From NCBI GenBank assembly GCA_026389975.1, contig JAPLGV010000237.1, forward strand, positions 1-6,329: DNA of 6,329 bases. Direction: 5' to 3'. This DNA is from Chloroflexota bacterium. GTDB lineage: Bacteria > Chloroflexota > Anaerolineae > Anaerolineales > Villigracilaceae. The notes beneath the pieces were generated by a model. That model did no database searches. It was not told where the DNA came from and saw only the letters and a list, made by a program, of their open reading frames with translations. Made by a program: the position numbers and the translations under genes. Positions 1 through 5,039 of the stretch are shown one piece after another (positions within the stretch are counted from its first letter, which is position 1; every line of letters begins with the position of its first letter).

Positions 1-364
1 GCTCAATCAAATTCAAGATTGGTGAGTAGGGTGGCAGGAAGATGATCTGGATGTTCAGGCTCTTAGCCTTCTCTGAAACCAGTTGACAGCGTTGGTAACG
101 GGCATTGTCCATAATCAAGACAATCGGCAGATCACGGAATTGCTCATGCAATTTCTCTAATAGCGCACACACCGATGTAGCATTGATGTAGGTGTGCTCA
201 GTAATCATGACCAGTTCTTTCGTGATGGCATTCAAAGCGCCCAAGACACTGAAGCGCTGACAGGCAAATGTGCCAGGAAGGAAGAACACATAACCAGGTC
301 CTCCAAGTGGACAGTGGCTCCGCTGATCGCAACCGGGGCATGTTTTCCAGAAGTTGAGCGATAC
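1..364 (-). pseudogene. IS630-family transposase, C-terminal remnant (partial)
   Basis: On the minus strand an open frame runs from position 364 to the window edge and ends in typical IS630/DDE transposase sequence: VLGALNAITKEL, then LIMDNARYQRC (second catalytic Asp), then LPPYSPILNLIE (third catalytic acidic residue). Such proteins catalyse cut-and-paste transposition at TA targets. Upstream in the same frame there is a TGA stop at 367-365. The residues between it and VLGALNA match the family poorly, with DQRSH at about 328-314 as a possible worn version of the first catalytic Asp region. No start codon or N-terminal helix-turn-helix domain is visible, so the 5' part is lost or frameshifted. 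The C-terminus lies beyond the window. The family call is firm. That it is a dead remnant is inferred from the stop and the missing N-terminal domain. Confidence 0.85.
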
Positions 365-378
365 TCAGAACGAGTATC
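360..378. repeat. Short palindrome beside the transposase remnant
   Basis: GATACTC (360-366) pairs with GAGTATC (372-378) around the loop AGAAC, a perfect 7-bp stem. The right part, CAGAACGAGTATCCCC, resembles CAGGAACGAGTCCCC in the palindrome at 1587-1607, so it may be a divergent or truncated member of the same repeat family. It overlaps the broken end of the IS630-like remnant and may mark the junction. It could also be chance. Confidence 0.35.
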
Positions 379-400
379 CCCGGTCCCCTCCCACAACTCC

Positions 401-429
401 TTGACAAATTAGCACAAGTGTTCTATAAT
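401..429 (+). promoter_or_regulatory. Consensus sigma70-type promoter
   Basis: TTGACA at 401-406 and TATAAT at 424-429 are separated by exactly 17 bp (407-423), so both hexamers and the spacing match the vegetative consensus. The predicted start is near 436. It points toward the gene at 565, which would have a leader of about 130 nt. A LexA-like dyad occupies the spacer and first base of the -10, and a terminator-like hairpin begins at the start point, so output may be tightly controlled. Confidence 0.85.
411..424. promoter_or_regulatory. Candidate LexA/SOS-box-like operator in the promoter spacer
   Basis: AGCACAAGTGTTCT is an imperfect dyad (AG-x-ACA-xx-TGT-x-CT). It fits the GAAC-N4-GTTC core of Gram-positive-type LexA boxes with one mismatch (GCAC instead of GAAC). 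Its place between -35 and -10, touching the -10, is where a repressor would block RNA polymerase. No LexA gene is in the window and the lineage's LexA consensus is not known to me here, so this is a candidate only. Confidence 0.35.
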
Positions 430-435
430 ATCTTC

Positions 436-471
436 GACGCGGGCAGGCCTTTCCTTCCCGCGTTTTCTTTT
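436..471 (+). terminator. Terminator-like hairpin at the 5' end of the leader
   Basis: ACGCGGG (437-443) pairs with CCCGCGT (457-463). The stem can extend inward with AGG (445-447) against CCT (453-455) across one mismatch. The stem is followed by TTTTCTTTT (463-471), the usual form of an intrinsic terminator. It starts at the predicted transcription start of the 401-429 promoter, so it could end transcription after about 35 nt. It could act as an attenuator, define a very small RNA, or simply be a stabilising 5' hairpin. Confidence 0.5.
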
Positions 472-529
472 CTGCCCCGCTTCTTTCGGGAAACCTGGGA
501 CCTTTACATGTTGATCTTTCCTATTCACA

Positions 530-550
530 AATAACCAATAACCATTAACC
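530..550. repeat. Three tandem heptamers, AATAACC-type
   Basis: AATAACC (530-536), AATAACC (537-543) and ATTAACC (544-550) lie head to tail, ending 14 bp before the start codon at 565. The stretch stands where a Shine-Dalgarno site would be expected, and none is seen. It may be a short sequence repeat of variable copy number or a protein site. Confidence 0.5.
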
Positions 551-564
551 TTTCACCCTTTCCC

Positions 565-1485
565 ATGTCCACTACTTCCTCTAAAAACCGCAGAGCCTGC
601 CCCGAGCGAAAGCGAGGGGGTCAGCCCGCCAATACCAATGCTCTCAAGCACGGTATTTATTCCCGCCATTACACGCCCGAAGAACTCCTTGCCCTCGATC
701 AGGATGTCAAGGGTTCGCTGAAGGATGAAATGGAAATACTTCGCCTCACCATCGCCAGTGCTGCCGATTCCGTCCTTAAAGAGCCGCAGACGGACTTGCC
801 TTTCCATGATCATGTTTCCGCCCTGCGAACCATTGCTGTTGCTATTGCTCGCCTCGAGAATGTCATCCAGACCCGTATATCCGTGTTTGGTGATCCCGAT
901 CAGCGTGAGAAACAGGTGGATATCATGTTGGCTCTTATGGAACAGGCGGAGAAGGCGGTAGGTCTGGAACAGCAGGAAGGCTCGGCTCAAAATGGGGAGG
1001 TTTCCCTCGCTGCCGCTTTTTCCGATCGTGATGTCGTTGCAAGCGAAACGATTTCGAAGCTTACCCGTGGGGGGTTCCAATCTCCTCTTCAACCCTCAAA
1101 GAAAAAAAGCGGTGGTCAGCTCGGTAACTCCAACGCCTACAAACATGGTTTCTACGCTCGTGCTTTCACCCCTTCCGAAAAAAAGCTCTTGCAGGGGGAT
1201 GGGTTGGATCAGTTGTGGAACGAAGAGGCCCTCCTCCGCGTCTTGATCTTGCGTGCGTGGCGCTCCTTGCGCTCGATTCCCCCCGGCAGCATCACCTATC
1301 AGGAATATCTTTTCACCTTGCGCAGTATCGCCTATGCCATCTACGTTATTGAAAAACTCCAGCGTGCGCGCCGCCGCCTCTTTGGCGACAGGACCGAATT
1401 GGAAAAGGATATCCAGCTTGGCCTTGACGAAGCGCGCGCAGATTTGGGCATCCTTAATTACCTCGACCCGCAGGTGAAAAAATGA
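565..1485 (+). CDS. Protein of unknown function with two copies of a GGQxxNxNAxKHGxY unit
   Basis: 306 residues, soluble, no signal peptide or membrane segment. The protein is an internal duplication. Unit A spans about residues 18-127 and unit B about 183-291. Each opens with a Gly-Gly-Gln...Asn-x-Asn-Ala-x-Lys-His-Gly-x-Tyr motif (GGQPANTNALKHGIYS at 18-33; GGQLGNSNAYKHGFYA at 183-198), then a Thr-Pro-x-Glu box, a helical stretch, and a second block (ALRTIAVAIARLENV at 86-100; TLRSIAYAIYVIEKL at 251-265) ending in (V/L)FGD. A low-complexity linker joins the units. From memory, similar N-terminal motifs occur in small phage-terminase-like and hypothetical proteins, but I do not assign a function. 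ATG at 565 is the first ATG after an in-frame TAA at 532 and has no clear Shine-Dalgarno site. The promoter at 401-429 and the leader hairpin probably serve it. Residues 12-19 (CPERKRGG) are coded by a palindromic segment that may be a repeat insertion. Confidence 0.85.
   Translation: MSTTSSKNRRACPERKRGGQPANTNALKHGIYSRHYTPEELLALDQDVKGSLKDEMEILRLTIASAADSVLKEPQTDLPFHDHVSALRTIAVAIARLENVIQTRISVFGDPDQREKQVDIMLALMEQAEKAVGLEQQEGSAQNGEVSLAAAFSDRDVVASETISKLTRGGFQSPLQPSKKKSGGQLGNSNAYKHGFYARAFTPSEKKLLQGDGLDQLWNEEALLRVLILRAWRSLRSIPPGSITYQEYLFTLRSIAYAIYVIEKLQRARRRLFGDRTELEKDIQLGLDEARADLGILNYLDPQVKK
600..619. repeat. Palindromic segment inside the coding region, REP-like
   Basis: CCCC at 600-603 faces GGGG at 616-619, with an inner GC-GAAA-GC tetraloop hairpin and G/A mismatches between. 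It codes for PERKRGG, reminiscent of the PERSEG-type peptides that arise where bacterial palindromic repeats lie in genes. Unit B of the same protein has no matching residues before its GGQ motif, which fits a later insertion near the N-terminus. Confidence 0.35.
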
Positions 1486-1515
1486 ACGCATCCGCATTAG
1501 GTTCCATCTTTTCGG

Positions 1516-1537
1516 GGCTCGTTCCACGAAACGAGTC
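1516..1537. repeat. Palindromic repeat element 1 (CTCGTT...AACGAG)
   Basis: CTCGTT (1518-1523) pairs with AACGAG (1530-1535). The stem extends to 8 bp with flanking G-C and G.U pairs, around the loop CCACGA. It shares the word CTCGTTCC/ACGAGTC with the second hairpin about 50 bp downstream. It lies about 30 bp after the stop of the gene at 565-1485 and may also shape the mRNA 3' end, though no T-run follows. Confidence 0.55.
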
Positions 1538-1586
1538 ACTAACCGGATACTTAATATGAGAGAATATCAGGATGTATTCGTTCCAC

Positions 1587-1607
1587 ACTCGTTCCTCAGG
1601 AACGAGT
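1587..1607. repeat. Palindromic repeat element 2 (ACTCGTTCC...GGAACGAGT)
   Basis: ACTCGTTCC (1587-1595) and GGAACGAGT (1599-1607) form a perfect 9-bp stem with the 3-base loop TCA. Together with the element at 1516-1537 this looks like a small REP-type repeat pair in the non-coding region. An extra half-copy, TTCGTTCCA, stands at 1577-1585. Confidence 0.6.
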
Positions 1608-1615
1608 CCCCTGTC

Positions 1616-1643
1616 AAAACAAAAAGCCCCCGTTTCAGGGAGC
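1616..1643 (-). terminator. Intrinsic terminator for minus-strand transcription
   Basis: Read on the minus strand, GCTCCC (1643-1638) pairs with GGGGGC (1631-1626) around TGAAAC and is followed by TTTTTGTTTT (1625-1616). One pair is G.U on this strand but C.A on the other, so the stem favours minus-strand RNA. It lies outside the insertion sequence, about 117 bp past the transposase stop, and would end transcripts leaving the IS leftward. Confidence 0.6.
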
Positions 1644-1647
1644 CTCT

Positions 1648-1682
1648 GTGACCGACCGGGGATTTGCGAAGTGACCGACCGG
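1648..1682. promoter_or_regulatory. Pair of 12-bp direct repeats GTGACCGACCGG, possible operator
   Basis: GTGACCGACCGG occurs exactly at 1648-1659 and 1671-1682, 23 bp apart start to start, about two helical turns. The pair lies some 35-70 bp upstream of the TATAAT at 1717-1722. Before the IS insertion this was directly upstream of the sensor-kinase operon. CGACCGGT recurs at 5674-5681 just after the response regulator gene. Binding of a dimeric or tandem regulator is an inference. Confidence 0.4.
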
Positions 1683-1716
1683 TGGCTTGAAATAAGATCT
1701 TTGAATGCTTATCGTA

Positions 1717-1722
1717 TATAAT
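1717..1722 (+). promoter_or_regulatory. Possible ancestral -10 box of the kinase operon
   Basis: TATAAT stands 7 bp before the target duplication of the IS and points toward the kinase. No good -35 is found at 16-18 bp; TTGAAA at 1687-1692 is 24 bp away. If real, it probably depended on an activator bound at the direct repeats upstream. It is now separated from the kinase by the 1.2-kb insertion. Confidence 0.3.
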
Positions 1723-1728
1723 CAGATG

Positions 1729-1737
1729 AAAAGAGTT
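1729..1737. repeat. Target site duplication, left copy
   Basis: AAAAGAGTT abuts the left end of the insertion sequence and is repeated exactly at 2933-2941. A 9-bp duplication is within the usual range for IS4-family elements. Confidence 0.93.
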
Positions 1738-1755
1738 CTAGCCACCCGACAGTTT
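1738..1755 (+). repeat. IS4-family terminal inverted repeat, left
   Basis: CTAGCCACCCGACAGTTT, matching the other end at 16 of 18 positions. It lies just beyond the transposase stop codon (1762-1760). Confidence 0.92.
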
Positions 1756-1759
1756 GATG

Positions 1760-2836
1760 TCATAGGTAGGCACACAGCGGAACAGAGATAGAAAAGGCAT
1801 TGGTCAACCTCCTTTGGATATAGCGCAGACCGATCTGGAAAATGCTCAAATCGCGGCGATCATTACGATCGACAAGGTGTCGCAAGCCCTGATGAATGGT
1901 ACGTCCGCCGACAGAGATCAACCAGACGTACAAGAGAGCCACAGCGAGTGTCAGGCGAGAGAGACGCAAGAAATCACGTAACATTGTACTTTCCAAATCG
2001 AAGCCATGTTTTTTGAAGTCGCCGTGCATTTCTTCGCACCACATCCTGAGCCGGTAATACTTCAAAGCCATCATGCGATCTGGCAGGTTAGTGGCCAAAC
2101 ACCAGGGTTCTTCTTCGCCTGTTTTCCAGTGGATCAGCAAGTTGGTTGGATAAATTGAGCTAGATGTCAGGTAGCCATAACCAAGCCAGTGGCTTTCACC
2201 AGCTTTGTGAACAAAGCTGCCGAACGGCTTCCACTCGTTATATTGGTCCAACCAGACACAGGTGTCTGATTTTTGACGTAAAACATAAAACCAATGCCAA
2301 AGATCGAGCCATTTCAGGACTTCCACCGAGCCAAATTCGCAATCACCGACCAGAAAGACGGCTGCGCCAACGGGCAAGAGCTTCCTGATATAGTTCAACA
2401 AGGCCAATTGCTTGAAGGCACTGCTGTGACCACGAACGTGCTTGACCCAGGTCCATGCAATCGGGATCGCCCGTTTTCGATACGCTAGACTGACCATGAG
2501 CAACTGATGTCCAAAACCAACTTTTGTACCATCCACGATCAGACGGATCTCTCCCAAACAACACCATTGGGCTTCCAGCCACTGGCGCGCAATTGGCTCA
2601 TACCATTCACGAACGCAGATGGCCGAGTTGTCCAGAAAGCGGCTCAGGCGGCGGGTGATGCTCAACAACTTCGCCGAACCGGGGATCTTTCCGGCTACCC
2701 TGCTCAAATGCACCGAGCGACTTTTGTAGATCCCTACGATCAGCCAGACAAAGTTCCGTTGTTGGGTAATTCTTTGACCTGGCCGCAGTTCACAAATTCG
2801 TTGCATCCAAGTATGATAGAGTTCGTTGATCGGCAT
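1760..2836 (-). CDS. IS4-family transposase, intact
   Basis: 358 residues, a normal length for the family. It is a DDE (RNase H-fold) transposase that would bind the 18-bp ends of its element and move it. Visible catalytic features are VDGTKVG (first Asp, about residue 102), FLVGDCEFGS (second Asp, about residue 164), and the YREK signature in YRLRMWCEEMHGDFKK: Tyr, two residues, Arg, three residues, Glu, six residues, Lys. The ATG at 2836-2834 is preceded by AGGAG at 2848-2844 with 7 bases between, which fixes the start. The gene almost fills the element and ends 5 bp inside the left repeat. Transcription runs against the neighbouring operon. No internal stop or frameshift is present, so it looks functional. 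The subgroup within IS4 is not determined. Confidence 0.95.
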   Translation of the reverse strand: MPINELYHTWMQRICELRPGQRITQQRNFVWLIVGIYKSRSVHLSRVAGKIPGSAKLLSITRRLSRFLDNSAICVREWYEPIARQWLEAQWCCLGEIRLIVDGTKVGFGHQLLMVSLAYRKRAIPIAWTWVKHVRGHSSAFKQLALLNYIRKLLPVGAAVFLVGDCEFGSVEVLKWLDLWHWFYVLRQKSDTCVWLDQYNEWKPFGSFVHKAGESHWLGYGYLTSSSIYPTNLLIHWKTGEEEPWCLATNLPDRMMALKYYRLRMWCEEMHGDFKKHGFDLESTMLRDFLRLSRLTLAVALLYVWLISVGGRTIHQGLRHLVDRNDRRDLSIFQIGLRYIQRRLTNAFSISVPLCAYL

Positions 2837-2874
2837 TCGGCAGCTCCTGGTGTTCGGTTTCTTGGTCGAAACCT

Positions 2875-2902
2875 ACTTTACCCGGTTTTGCCCGCCGATC
2901 AA
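2875..2902 (-). promoter_or_regulatory. Possible transposase promoter
   Basis: On the minus strand TTGATC (2902-2897) and TAAAGT (2880-2875) are separated by 16 bp, each matching the sigma70 consensus at 4 of 6 positions. They lie 38 bp or more upstream of the transposase ATG. Weak promoters are usual for insertion sequences. No alternative was clearly better. Confidence 0.3.
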
Positions 2903-2914
2903 CACCTTTTTACG

Positions 2915-2932
2915 AAACTGTCAGGTCGCTAG
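2915..2932 (-). repeat. IS4-family terminal inverted repeat, right
   Basis: Read on the minus strand this is CTAGCGACCTGACAGTTT. It differs from the left end at positions 6 and 10. It is upstream of the transposase gene. Confidence 0.92.
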
Positions 2933-2946
2933 AAAAGAGTTATCAA
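2918..2946 (+). promoter_or_regulatory. Possible hybrid promoter at the IS right end, toward the kinase
   Basis: CTGTCA (2918-2923, inside the terminal repeat) and TATCAA (2941-2946, in the target duplication and flank) are 17 bp apart, each 4 of 6 to consensus. Transcription would begin near 2953, before the kinase start. Outward promoters formed at IS ends are well known. Here the match is weak and the proposal is inference. Confidence 0.22.
2933..2941. repeat. Target site duplication, right copy
   Basis: AAAAGAGTT, identical to 1729-1737, directly follows the right end of the insertion sequence. It lies about 30 bp before the sensor-kinase start codon. Confidence 0.93.
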
Positions 2947-2969
2947 TTTAAAAATATGATTTTCCATTC

Positions 2970-5039
2970 GTGATTATGACACAAACCCATCCGTCTCCTC
3001 TGGTACATATCAAATCCTTTGCAGTCTACTTGGCTAAGATCTTGATCCTGGCAATTATTTACCACTTGGTTGCCAGGGTGGGGTTAAAGATGGCCTACGT
3101 GCAGGCCAACACGTCTCCGGTCTGGCCGCCGACGGGGATCGGCCTGGCGGCCCTGCTCATCTTCGGGTATCGGCTCTGGCCTGGGATCAGCCTGGGGGTG
3201 CTCATCGGTTCTTTGCTGACAGGGGCTCCCTTTTTGCTGGCTTTGGGAATAACGATTGGAAACACGCTGGAAGCGCTGGTGGCGGTCTACTTCCTGAAAA
3301 AATTTGTCGGCCTTCACAACGAGATTGACCGTATCCAGGACGTTGTCGGATTGGTTTTGGTATCTCTTGCATGTACAACCATCGGAGCAAGTATTGGCAC
3401 ACTCACCCTTATGCTGACCGGGAACGGGGCATGGCAGACCTTCTGGGCGATCTGGGTGACCTGGTGGATCGGTGACCTGCTTGGAGCTCTGGTGGTTGCC
3501 CCGGTATTGCTGACATGGATCTCATTCTCCTCTGCTCGTTTGAGCAAGCGATTATCCATTGAAGCTGGCATTCTCCTCGTTTTATTGGCAGTCGTCACCT
3601 GGTTCGTTTTCAGCAGCCTGCCTCTCAGCGGGGTATTTCATCAGGCGATGATCTATGTCATCTTTCCTTTCGTAATCTGGGCGGCATTGCGCTTCGGGCA
3701 ACGAGGTGCAACCATCGCCATTTTTCTCGTTTCCGGCATTGCGATCTGGGGGACCTCACAAGGCATGGGCCCATTCTCACTCGAATCAAAGAACGATAGC
3801 TTGGTTCTCTTACAAACCTTCATGGCGGTTGTGGCTTTGACCGCCCTCATCCTGGCAGCCGCGTCTATCGAACGACGGAAGGCGACCGACTCGCTCCAGC
3901 AACGGGTGGCAGACCTTGCCATATTGAACGATTCCTCCAGAACTTTTCTCGACAGTTTCGAGATCACCAGTATTTTTAAGACCATATGTCAACTGGCTGT
4001 CACCCACCTGGGATTAGAGGTTGCCTGGATAGAGACCGGGGAGGAGACTAGGTCCACCATTGCCACTGTATACGGGGTTGCTCCGGACCTGGTCAGAGGT
4101 CTGAAGGCGCAGTTGCAGGCCTATGATCCCCCACAGGATGCACCCCAGCCGGTTGTAAGAACGTTAGGTGATACATTATCTTCAACGAAAGAGGCGAAGA
4201 TCCTTTACTCATCCTATGCTGTATTCCCACTCCTTTTCAGCAACCGGTTGATCGGTTCGCTGCGCCTGCTTAGCAAAAGGAAGGATTACTTCACGAAGGA
4301 TAATCAAGTGCTCATGCAATCCTACGCCAACCTGGCTGCCGTTGCCATCCAGAATTCCCTGCTCCTGGATGAGATCCGCAGGAACAACCGACAATTGCAC
4401 GGGCTTTCCCAACGCCTGATGAAAGCGCAGGAGGAAGAGCGGCTGAACCTTTCCCGAGAACTGCATGATGAATCCGGCCAACTGCTGACCGCCTTGACCG
4501 TCCAGCTCGGACTACTGGATCGCAGTGTGGACGAGCCGGAGGCACTCCGGCGTAGGATCGATGAACTAAAAAATACTTCCAACACGATCCAGGAAAACCT
4601 GCACAAGCTGGCAGTCAATCTACGCCCTGCCAGCCTGGACCATCTTGGCCTGGTGACCACGCTGAGGCAATATATCGCTGAATTCAACCGGCAATACGAT
4701 ATCCCGGTTGATTTTGAAGCGGTTGGGATGGAAGGCAGACGCCTGAGTATCGATATGGAAACAGCATTGTTTCGCATAATCCAGGAATCCCTGACCAATG
4801 TGGTCCTGCACGCCCATGCCACACGTGTGGATGTCTTGCTCAATCTACATAACCAGCATGTCGTTGCCATCATTGAGGATGATGGGATCGGCTTCCTGGA
4901 TAGTGCGCCCGGCCTCGAGGAACATCTGGGATTGTTTGGCATGCGTGAACGCATCGAAATGTTGGGAGGTACTTTTACGATCGAGAGTTCTCCCGGGAAG
5001 GGCACGACTGTGAGAGCAGAGGTGCCCTGCAATGACTAG
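2970..5039 (+). CDS. MASE1-GAF sensor histidine kinase (NarL/DegS-type, HisKA_3)
   Basis: A membrane histidine kinase that autophosphorylates on His and passes the phosphate to the response regulator encoded next. Numbering is from GTG 2970. A MASE1-type membrane domain spans about 15-300 with eight or more hydrophobic segments and the hallmarks VWPPTGIGLAALLIFGYRLW (51-70) and WWIGDLLGALVVAP (165-178). A short coiled linker (300-325) leads to a GAF-like domain at about 322-465, ending in SYANLAAVAIQNSLL. The HisKA_3 dimerisation domain has EEERLNLSRELHDESGQ, with phospho-acceptor His499. The HATPase domain has an N box (QESLTN, Asn610), a G1 box DDGIGF (637-642), a G2 box GLFGMRERI (654-662) and GKGTT (676-680). 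All catalytic motifs are intact. The start may be GTG 2970 or ATG 2976; no Shine-Dalgarno site supports either, and ATG is slightly preferred. The stop overlaps the regulator start. The IS lies about 30 bp upstream and may have changed expression. The signal is unknown. Confidence 0.95.
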   Translation: MIMTQTHPSPLVHIKSFAVYLAKILILAIIYHLVARVGLKMAYVQANTSPVWPPTGIGLAALLIFGYRLWPGISLGVLIGSLLTGAPFLLALGITIGNTLEALVAVYFLKKFVGLHNEIDRIQDVVGLVLVSLACTTIGASIGTLTLMLTGNGAWQTFWAIWVTWWIGDLLGALVVAPVLLTWISFSSARLSKRLSIEAGILLVLLAVVTWFVFSSLPLSGVFHQAMIYVIFPFVIWAALRFGQRGATIAIFLVSGIAIWGTSQGMGPFSLESKNDSLVLLQTFMAVVALTALILAAASIERRKATDSLQQRVADLAILNDSSRTFLDSFEITSIFKTICQLAVTHLGLEVAWIETGEETRSTIATVYGVAPDLVRGLKAQLQAYDPPQDAPQPVVRTLGDTLSSTKEAKILYSSYAVFPLLFSNRLIGSLRLLSKRKDYFTKDNQVLMQSYANLAAVAIQNSLLLDEIRRNNRQLHGLSQRLMKAQEEERLNLSRELHDESGQLLTALTVQLGLLDRSVDEPEALRRRIDELKNTSNTIQENLHKLAVNLRPASLDHLGLVTTLRQYIAEFNRQYDIPVDFEAVGMEGRRLSIDMETALFRIIQESLTNVVLHAHATRVDVLLNLHNQHVVAIIEDDGIGFLDSAPGLEEHLGLFGMRERIEMLGGTFTIESSPGKGTTVRAEVPCND

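Larger units (their letters stand above)
1738..2932 (-). mobile_element. Complete IS4-family insertion sequence, 1195 bp
   Basis: The element starts and ends with CTAG. Its terminal inverted repeats are 18 bp with two mismatches: CTAGCCACCCGACAGTTT at 1738-1755, and CTAGCGACCTGACAGTTT read on the minus strand at 2932-2915. It is flanked by an exact 9-bp target duplication. It carries a single full-length transposase gene on the minus strand and no passenger gene. Intact ends, duplication and open frame indicate a recent insertion and possibly an active element. Restored, the empty site reads ...TCAGATG-AAAAGAGTT-ATCAATTT..., in the leader of the sensor-kinase operon. Confidence 0.95.

Noticed and set aside
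194..412. Plus-strand open frame of 72 codons
   Set aside because: Antisense to the IS630-type remnant, low-complexity translation, no family resemblance.
553..1092. Minus-strand open frame of 179 codons
   Set aside because: Antisense to the duplicated-unit gene, whose plus-strand translation has clear internal repeats; this translation shows no family features.
1096..1539. Minus-strand open frame of 147 codons over the second half of the duplicated-unit gene
   Set aside because: Shadow of the plus-strand gene; its start region reads through the palindromic repeat.
1482..1559. 25-codon plus-strand frame overlapping the previous stop as ATGA
   Set aside because: Most of it (GLVPRNES) is coded by the palindromic repeat at 1516-1537; no ribosome binding site and no recognisable product.
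1486..1737. CRISPR-like array from the repeats in this stretch
   Set aside because: Only two or three short unequal palindromes and one pair of 12-bp repeats; no regular repeat-spacer unit and no cas genes.
2507..2932. Plus-strand open frame of 141 codons inside the insertion sequence
   Set aside because: Antisense to the intact transposase N-terminus; runs into the terminal repeat.
4322..5032. Minus-strand open frame of 236 codons, Ser/Arg-rich
   Set aside because: Antisense to the kinase HisKA_3/HATPase region, whose motifs are unambiguous.
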